Positions 56,456 through 64,000 of a stretch of 64,000 nt of DNA are shown piece after piece (the stretch's first letter is position 1; each line of letters begins with the position of its first letter). A model generated the notes under the pieces. That model was given only the letters and a program-made list of their open reading frames with translations. It searched no databases and was not told where the DNA came from. The position numbers were made by a program, and so were the translations under genes. Source of the DNA: Craterostigma plantagineum (taxonomy: Eukaryota; Streptophyta; Magnoliopsida; Lamiales; Linderniaceae); NCBI GenBank assembly GCA_027422505.1, contig JAPQWV010000017.1, positions 21,019,501 to 21,083,500 on the forward strand, given 5' to 3'.

Positions 56456-57577
56456 CGCTCTAACTTGTGGGGGTGATGATGAGGCTTTCACTGCAACAAT
56501 GCTTCTGAGATTCAGGTTATGGCAACTAATGTTGTTATTACACACTTCGACAAAGTTCTTTTTTTTTAACGAAGAACTAACGAACTTACTCACATACTGG
56601 TCGCTGGTGAAGAGCCTCGAGCTCGTAGACCCGAGGAAGATGAAGCTGGAAGAGAAGCTCGCCTTTTGGATCAACGTTCATAACGCTTTGGTCATGCTCG
56701 TACGTATAATACGTACGCCACAGCACGTAGAAAATAAAAGCACGCTTTGCGCTTATACGTATTCCGATTTTGGTCTGCTGCAGGCTAATTTGGATTATGC
56801 AAACCAGCGCTACGTAAAAAGCACCACTTGCGTTCTGAAGGTAGTAAGTAAATCTCGAAATCATAAGATTATCTATCATCTAAGTCGACGGACTTGACAT
56901 TTTTTGGTCCCTGTAAATGCTCACGACATTCAAAGCTCGATTCTGGGAATCACTATCACATCGTACTATTCTTCGCAAGTATGTCTAAAGGGTTTCGATC
57001 GTTTACCTTTGGCTGATGAATACTAAACGCTGAACGTCGAATAACAAGCAGTGGCTTCGAACGATTCTATCTCCCGGCAATAAGTTGAAGAAGAAGACGG
57101 AGGTTAATAAGCACGAGTATGCCTTGGTTCACTTTGCCCTTTGCTCAGGGGCGTACCCCGACCTGCGTTAAGGCGACGAGTTTTCATATTATTATTCTGA
57201 TGTGAGAAACTCAGCTTTTGGAGATTTATTTTCGACAGGTTAGAGTTTATAAAGCAATCAATTTGTTCGACGATCTACAAGTTGCAAAGCAGGAGTTTAT
57301 AAAGGCAAAGGTTTACGTTCGCAAAGAAACAAGGATTTACCAGCAGAAGATGTTGTTAAGCCGCTATGCAGAGGATTCGTCGATCGGCATGGCTCAGCTC
57401 TTGGAGACGCCGAGACGGTTAGCGGGTGCTTTTCTTCGGGGATTCTGCAGAATGCTATTAAAAACATGCATCAACAATAGCAGTAGAAACAATAGACCTG
57501 GGAATTTCGTGTATTGGGTCAAGCAGATCTCCTCGCTTCGATATTTTATACACAAGGATGCAATAGCCAACGTCTGA
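56456..57577 (+). pseudogene. DUF547 family gene, decayed
   Basis: Exon-like blocks in order on the plus strand match the plant DUF547 domain (often paired with a leucine zipper, MIP1-type): LELVDPRKMKLEEKLAFWIN and VHNALVML (to about 56,700), LDYANQRYVKSTTCVLK (56,784-56,840), HDIQSSILGI (near 56,920), QWLRTILSPGNKLKKK and YALVHFALCSGAYPD (57,052-57,165), RVYKAINLFDDLQVAKQEFI and the closing RYFIHKDAIANV (57,239-57,577). The usual N-terminal leucine-zipper half is missing. At about 57,160-57,172 the intron donor expected after the SDPA-type motif is destroyed (GCGTTAAGG) with an apparent base loss, so the frame stops. Function of the family is largely unknown. Confidence 0.7.
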
Positions 57578-57773
57578 GCCTTTTCTTCGATGTATATTAT
57601 ATTGGAAAGGCTGCATCTTTCATGTATAACTATAAGGTTTCAAGTTTTCATCGAAACTGAAAGAACCATTTCCAAAGGGTTTGAGAATCATCACAAAGGC
57701 TGAAAAAAGATCCATAATTAGATCAAATTCAGGACGCATGACCATTAATCGCACATTTAACAAGCTGCAAAAT

Positions 57774-58933
57774 TCAAAGCCGAACAGAATCGGTAACAGC
57801 CTCAAGTGCCTTCTTCTCTATATCGGACTCGGCAATCCAAAGAGAACTCTGTCGACGAACAAGATCGTTCTTCTCCTTCTTCTTCTCCTTGACTTTAATC
57901 TCTCTTTTCCTCCAATACTCAAGCTTCTCTGCTCGTTCTTTCATCTGCATATCACCGAACCCACACAAATTGTGTTAGTACGCAGGTAAAGGTGTGGATA
58001 AATTTCAAAGAGCTGTATCACGAACCATTTCGGCTGTGTTGTTCTACTACGGCTAAGGAAGTTTTATCAAACTCCAGCGATTATTACATTGAGTGTCAAA
58101 AATGACAGCTACAATCCAATCCAGTCTTATTAAAAGCTAACTACGCCAGACAATACCCAGCTATCGCTTGTTGGAGCTTGAACCAACAAAAATCAAAGCG
58201 AACTCAAATATATTTTTTTTCTCATTCAACAAATTTTGGAGGTCAATTCAGCTGGCAAAAGAACATATTATATGCAAAGGAAAAGGAATCCCAATCAAGA
58301 TAAAGCTCTCTCGAGAACAAGCTCAGGCATAATTCTAGAAGATTAATTTTTATTCAAGCAAATTATTTTTTACATGTTCATCAACATCTGCTTTTGTTGC
58401 TCTTCACCATCTATGTCCCTCCCATCCATCATAAAAATAAGCTAACAGACTATTAAGCCTTTCCGACAAAATATCTAAACGCAGAGAGATAACAGAGAGT
58501 ACCACAGCAATCGCAAGCAGTACAATAGAAAAAAAGGACTTACCAGCATTTCGCGGAACTGTTGTTCTGCGGCGTGCCTCTCGATGGCCTCAGCTTTCTT
58601 CTTCTGTGCTTTGGCCGCTTGCCTCTGTTCGTTGGACAATTTGAGCGCTTCCTTTCTGGCCTCGTCCTTCCGCAGCTTCTCCAGCCTCTGAGCCTCCACT
58701 TCTGCGATGTACCGCTTCCGAACCTCTTTGAAACCCTGCTCGTACTCGCGGCGCAGCCTGGCAAGGCGCGCGTACGCCTCCTTTGGATCTCTCGGCGGTT
58801 TCCATGAGTTTACGTAAGAATTGGGCGAGAGAAACTCGTGGTGCTGATGTTCGTGCCTTTGACTGATGCTGCTGCAGCCTCCGCCGCCGCTCGAGAAGAA
58901 ACGACGACGTATGATGTTACGAGCGAAAGACAT
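57774..58933 (-). CDS. Basic coiled-coil protein with organellar-type N-terminus, 186 aa
   Basis: Two exons, 58,933-58,544 and 57,944-57,774, join in phase to 186 residues. The first 25 residues are Arg/Ser-rich without acids (FARNIIRRRFFSSGGG), as in mitochondrial presequences. The rest is a long charged helix (PKEAYARLARLRREYEQGF, LEKLRKDEARKEALKLS, KERAEKLEYWRKREIKVKE) with high coiled-coil tendency, closing WIAESDIEKKALEAV. I do not know a function. Plant proteins of this look are often labelled golgin- or ribosome-associated without proof. Splice sites are GTAAGT and ATGCAG. Arg-rich helix and N-terminus suggest an RNA- or ribosome-linked organellar protein, which is an inference. Confidence 0.75.
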
Positions 58934-59837
58934 TGAATCGATGAATCGGTCCCAATTCCCAAATGACGGTGGAGTTTGCAGCGCAGACGACAGACTTGCG
59001 AGGGTTTTTGCCGATCGGGTTTTCTCCCAGATGAAATACCAAGAATACCCTTCCCTCCTATATTCCCCTAAAGAGGCGCTTGTATCCTTAGCACGTCTTC
59101 CCTTTTTTTGGGTCTCTCACGACCGAAATACCAAGGATACCCTTCCGCTATGTATTATCAAGTGTCTCGCTCAATAGCTTTATTTATTTTAAACATTTCA
59201 AATTAACATAAGAAAAGAAAAAGTATATTTTTTTCTTTCTTTACACATAAATACTCTCCGTAAAAAAAACTTATAATTTAGTACCCTGTCAGAATTTTTA
59301 TATATAGGTACCTAACAGAATAAATTTTTTGCAGACCCGATCCGCACCGTACAATATACAACACATTCGGGTACCCTATCTCAACACATTTGGGTACCCT
59401 ATATAATAGAAAATAATACGTCGTATTAGCACATTAAGGTACGCCCTGTTTACAACATAGGTACGCTGCACGAACACATTTAGGTATCCTATATCAACAT
59501 GTTATGGTTATATACACACAGCAATTAGGTATTTATGTGTAGATGTTCTTTTTTCAAAGGATAGCTAGATTTCCATTCTATGAATAGTAGGAAAAGCTAT
59601 TATGCAATGAAAACTCTTCATTATATTAGCTATTGGGACAGACAACAACTCTGCATTACATGAAATTCTAAGCGTTACAGCATACATCATAGAAAAATAA
59701 AAATAAAAAAGACCAACCGAACAGCACAAGCCTTCCTCAAGTGGATTTGGGCGATTAAATCCCCAACATAATATCGTCCAAATCAATACGCCAATGAATA
59801 AACTTGCCATCCCATATTTATTAGCCCCTTTCCCATC
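58934..59837. other. Intergenic with GGGTACCCTAT repeats
   Basis: About 900 bp of AT-rich sequence between the coiled-coil gene and the galactosyltransferase 3' end. From about 59,360 to 59,520 ACACATTTGGGTACCCTATA and variants recur four or five times at 25-60-bp spacing. No gene is seen. Confidence 0.5.
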
Positions 59838-62800
59838 TCACACTAACTCAATCTCCACATCATGCGTCTTCCTACCCTCCTTAGGCATCTCCACCAACTC
59901 AAACGTCAATAGACCCGACCCAGCATCATACTCAAACTCAACCGCCGCCGATCCGACCCTGCACCTCTCGGGCCGACCCGACGAGTACGCCCCGAACCGC
60001 CCGCACCCCCTAACCTCCATAACCACCACAGCCCCGCCCTCATCGTACCTCAACCCATCCACGGCTCCACCCCCATTGAACATATCGATCAGCCCAAAAG
60101 GCGCAAACTTGGCCCCGCCCGCGGGCCCCACGGCCATCACAGGCGTCACTGTGAACACCTCGTGCTCCAAGACCTTCAGAGAGACGGGCAGAGCAGCGTT
60201 GCGCGGAAGAACCGTGGCCTGACCCGAACCGTGGGCGTACATGGCCACGGTCCCGTCCCAGGTCGTCGGGCCGCGGGCGGCCAAGTCGGCGATGAGGTGG
60301 ACGTCTCGGCCAGCGACGTGGCCCGTGATGGCCTCAGACTTGGTCTGGTGGAAGGTGTTCTTCCTCTCGGCGCTGTTCCAAGCCGCGCCCTGGCAGTTGT
60401 AGACGCTGATCACGCCGTTGTGCTTGTTCACATTCCATATCTTCAAAAGGCTCGACCCGTCGCGGGCCGGGTCGGTGAAGAGGCAGTCCTTGGTGGGCCG
60501 ACCCGGAAGGAGAGGCCTCAGGATGGACCCGTCGGGGAGGACGAGCTTCCTCAGGAGGGCATGGTTGTGCTTCCCGGGGGCGTCGCTGTTACGATTAAAA
60601 TAGGGATCTTTTAGATATTTCTCTTACAATCCGGTAATTCAGGTGAGGAGTCGGAAACAATAACTTTCAAATTAAGCAATTTAGGGACACTATACGTCGG
60701 AATTATTGATTTTGTCTAGAATTCTAGGATTCCGGCGTATAACTTTCAGTTTCCTGCAAATTCAGGGAGTGACATTATACCCATAATTTCTTTCAAAATT
60801 TAAGCAATTTACGGATATAATACGCCAAAGCTCTAGATGTTTTTCTCTCCAAATTTAAGGGTTTTGAGAAATTTTTAGGGAGGTGACATTACACAAACTA
60901 TAGCTTTCAGAATTAAGCAATTTCTGAACGAAGTTTAGAATTCTCCCGTATGATGCCCCTAAATTGCTTAGTTTTAAAAGTTATTTCAATGCCCAAATTC
61001 TATGTCGCCGAGTTACAACAGGACTGATGCATTATAGGCTAGGCCAGACTTGAATATAGGTTTTTTTCTGTGGTCAGAATATAAAAAAAAAACCTACCTG
61101 ACGTAAACGGGCCCGCCGCTGATGGCCCGGGCCGACCCGTGGTAGTCGGCGGCCGGGTGGAGGGAGTGGAACATATCCCAGTCGGGCAGCATTATCTCTC
61201 CCAAGAATACGCTGTTGTAAGAAACCGACGCGATGTGGATCGTGTGCGACACGGGGTCCCTAGGGTAGAAGTCGTCCGACGCCCTCACAATCGCAGTTTG
61301 CTTCGAGCTACGAAGGCATCAGATAGCACGAAACGCGTAAGAAGAGACTCACCAGCAATAAACCGACGACGATCGTAAACACCAATATCGTACAACACTC
61401 ACCAGTAGAGGGACTCGAGGTTGTGGCTCATGCAAGCAATGCAGCCATTGTCGGGAAAGTTTCGAGCCACGGAGGCGTCGAGCGCCTGATGGTACTGCCT
61501 AGTGAGCTCGACGCGTCCCCCCAAGCCCGCCCCGAGGGTCTCCAACACACACTGAACGTCGACCTTCACCCCGTCTATCCCCGCCGAGGCCAAATAGCTG
61601 TGGAGCTCATTGTAAAACTTGTACACGTTCTTAGGGTTCACCAGCCCCAATCCCTCGAGGAAAATGGCGTCTGTTTTCCAGCCAGGCTCGTTCTCAAGCA
61701 CGCCCTTCGACACCTTAGGAAACCTCATCGCCGAGCCGTATTCCTCCATTCCTTTAACCCCCGGCCTAACCCCGCCCCAGTAGCCGGTGATTGCGTGCCA
61801 AACGTACACGTACTTCAAGCCGTGCTTCTCCTTGGCCAGGGAAACTATGTTTTTTATGCCTGGCGAAGAAGGGTCTTCCTTGCTTTGGAACTTTTGGTTC
61901 TCTTTGATGTCGGTGAGCCTCATCAGCCTGGGCTGGCCGAGCTCTTTTTCCTGCTCTTCTTCTTGCCTTTGCCTGTCGTCTGCGTCGACCGATTGCCAGC
62001 CGTCGTCTATGATGACGAACTTGGGAGGTGTGCCGCCGGTCTTGAGGCTAGCCAGGCCGGCCTCGACTCCTTCTTGGGTCACTTCTTGGTAGAAGGCGTC
62101 CCAAGTGCACCAGCCAAAGTAGTCGACGATCCCAGGCAGTTTCTTCTCTTGCCTTAGCCTGAAGGTTCCCAGGTGGGACTTCACCTCCTTCATTGCGTTG
62201 TGTACGGTGACGTAAGGATCTGTGCCTGCGCTGACGTAGACGGCGTGTGTGAAGGTGGAGCCCACCGTGTCGCTGTCTCCGCTCTCTAGGCAGAGGGCGA
62301 GCTCGTCTCCTTCGTTGCCTTGGAGGCAGGCCTTGAACGGGCCTTCGATTAATGGGAGGAAGACTGTGTAGACGATCCTGTCGTCGTCGTCGGAGGCGCC
62401 GGCGAGGTGGGACCCTTCTTTGGTCTCGACGAGGAGGAATTGGGTCTCTAGTGGGATGTCACGGCCCTTGTCGCCCATCTTCTGAGACATCCACCATAGT
62501 TTGAATCTGAAGCATGCGAGGAATCTGACGTCCCTTAGGGTTCCGAGGGTGATGACGTGGCGGCTGCTTTCTTGGTCGGAGGCGGATCCTAGGAAGACGC
62601 CCTCGACTGGGCCGGCGGTGGCGGCGGAGGTCCATATGACGTTGTCGGGGACGTCGGTGAGGATTGGTCGGTCCTTCACTAGGAGCTTTCTGTCTGAGAT
62701 TCGAACTGATGGCTTGATAGTCATGGCTGGTGTTGCGTTGCTGCTACTGTTTTCTGTGGAGTTTGATTCTTCCTTGTCTTCTACGACGCTCGCCTGAGAA

Positions 62801-63234
62801 GAACAACAAAACACATAGTAACATCACTCATTGTCTTCTTCTTCTTCACCAAAACAGCATTTTCGTTATCAGAACAACGTGGGATCTATCTAAATCGTCA
62901 CGACAAGCCTAAATTAGACCCAAATTGCAGACAGCCATAACAAGTTCGAGTGTCATATTACAGAGATTGAGATTCATAGAAAAGTTTCAGAGAAAAGAGA
63001 AAAACATACCCTATAAGCAAAAATGCGACTTTTTTTTGCTGGCGAAGATCTGAAAGAAGATGAGGAGCGATATCGAATGTAGTAATTACGAGCTTGCTGC
63101 CTCTTTGGAAGGCAAATAGCTTCTATCGAAGAAATAGATGAAGCGAATGGGTGATGAAAGAAATTGTGCAATGAATGGGTATTTATAGTAGTAGTTGGTG
63201 AAGAAGAAGAGAGAAATGATCGAAGAAATACCAT
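59838..63234 (-). CDS. RFS6: Raffinose-synthase family / alkaline alpha-galactosidase-like enzyme (DIN10/RFS6 type)
   Basis: Four exons (63,234-63,010; 62,793-61,403; 61,307-61,098; 60,585-59,838) sum to 2,574 bases, 857 aa. Exon 1 (75 aa) is Ser/Arg/Pro-rich with few acids, like a transit peptide. Family homology begins at about residue 99 ([11 protein letters not shown] at 62,724). The GH36-type barrel follows: [49 protein letters not shown], the nucleophile in [10 protein letters not shown], and acid/base in [13 protein letters not shown]-terminal beta domain ends in VEIELV. Raffinose synthases move galactose from galactinol to sucrose; several Sip1/DIN10 relatives act instead as alkaline alpha-galactosidases, so the substrate is not fixed by sequence alone. 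A CT microsatellite (63,245-63,280) lies just upstream of the start codon, probably in the 5' UTR. Confidence 0.92.
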
Positions 63235-63244
63235 CGTGAATCCG

Positions 63245-63278
<34 letters not shown>

Positions 63279-64000
63279 CTGTTCTCTTTTCTTCTCTCTC
63301 TGTTTTCTGAGATTTATTTGATTGGACGACGAAAAAATATCTACGATAAGAAACGCGCCAAGTGCCTTGACTAGGACAACATTCCACGTCAGATCCACGC
63401 AATATTGTCAGACTATGATCCTAAAGTATTTGCCCACTATGTCCTCTTAATTTTTTTTCTAATCGTCATTAACGACTATTCTAGAAAAATCGAAGCATAA
63501 TTTTGTAAAATTCCACTTGATTGAAAAATCACCTCGTTCCAATCTGTATTGTAATATTTTGACATCTTACAACACATGGAATAAGATTTAAACGCTATGC
63601 AGCACTAAATATATTTTTATGTGAACTAGATAGAAAAATAGTGCTTTGTCCGGACTATGTCGTTTTATTCTATTTCGAATCAAACAAAAGAAAAATAACA
63701 ATTCAATTATAATTTTTCCGTAATTCAAAATGGTTATTGGCAAGCAAAGCTCTCTACGGCTCTCGCGAGACTTGCATACGCGTGTTCCATGAAAAAACGA
63801 TTAACCAAATTAATAAAGAAACGTGTTGCGTCTTAAACCGATAACTTGTGTACTTGTATTTTTTTCAGTTACGGAAAAGCTGACGTGGCTCCACGTCTAT
63901 GATCGAAGGCAATATGACAATGAGGATGAGTTCAAAGAGGCCGACAAGTTATGTCTATGTATTACGTGACGTGTTTGATTGTCGAACACATTTATTTATG
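63235..64000. other. Promoter and intergenic region
   Basis: Upstream of the RFS6-like gene are the CT/GA microsatellite and AT-rich sequence. No gene or repeat is recognised to the window end. Confidence 0.45.

Noticed and set aside
61423..62157. 244-codon plus-strand frame opposite the galactosyltransferase
   Set aside because: Shadow of the real minus-strand exon, which carries all GH36 motifs.
63245..63280. CT microsatellite as a CRISPR or satellite array
   Set aside because: Simple dinucleotide run without spacers, common in plant 5' UTRs.
1..64000. Bacterial-type features (operons, ribosome binding sites, CRISPR, riboswitches)
   Set aside because: All genes are eukaryotic with introns; no direct-repeat/spacer array or conserved riboswitch fold was seen.

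Overview
The window is nuclear DNA of a flowering plant, most likely a eudicot. The evidence is spliced genes with GT-AG introns, plant-only families (SPH/S1 self-incompatibility homologue, dirigent protein, thylakoidal processing peptidase, RBP45/47, DUF547, DUF1985), a Tat-lineage Ty3/gypsy element with two RNase H domains, and typical plant MITEs. Species cannot be read from it.

Layout. (1) 1-10,947: a Mutator-like (MULE) block. It has a frameshifted MuDR transposase (minus strand), a spliced DUF1985-ULP1 cysteine protease gene (minus), a second ULP1-like fold on the plus strand that has lost its catalytic residues, and three kinds of tandem array (about 830, 319 and 161/21 bp) sharing a GGGTCCCCTG word. 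Its right edge is fixed by comparison with a paralogous site without the insertion. (2) 10,948-34,834: three copies of an unrecognised three-exon membrane-protein gene. Copy 1 is split by a 14.15-kb Tat-type LTR retrotransposon (12,035-26,184, 5-bp duplication CTTTG), which itself holds a nested hAT MITE and an antisense plant-mobile-domain gene. Copy 2 has a nonsense codon. Copy 3 lies directly after a 3.7-kb solo LTR (29,976-33,687, duplication TTAGC). (3) 34,835-39,860: a gene graveyard with an LTR-like stretch, an actin-depolymerising-factor fragment, an ABCG/PDR transporter C-terminal fragment interrupted by a small MULE-type element, and a Stowaway MITE.

(4) 40,500-64,000: an ordinary gene-rich arm. 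In order: a 71-aa small protein (+), RBP47-like RNA-binding protein (+, 494 aa, six exons), telomere-capping CTC1 (-, 1,290 aa, 16 exons), an SPH secreted protein (+), thylakoidal processing peptidase (-, 369 aa, six exons), a dirigent-like protein (-), a decayed DUF547 gene (+), a basic coiled-coil protein with an organellar-type N-terminus (-), and a raffinose-synthase/alkaline alpha-galactosidase family enzyme of the DIN10/RFS6 type (-, 857 aa, four exons) with an N-terminal transit-peptide-like exon.

The arm genes look independent (telomere maintenance, mRNA binding, thylakoid protein maturation, galactosyl-oligosaccharide metabolism); there is no operon-like logic. The most unusual material is the MULE block with its shared repeat word and the undescribed membrane-protein family. 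Exon coordinates are hand-derived from splice signals and may be off by a base in places. CDS lengths of the main arm genes sum to exact multiples of three, which supports the models.
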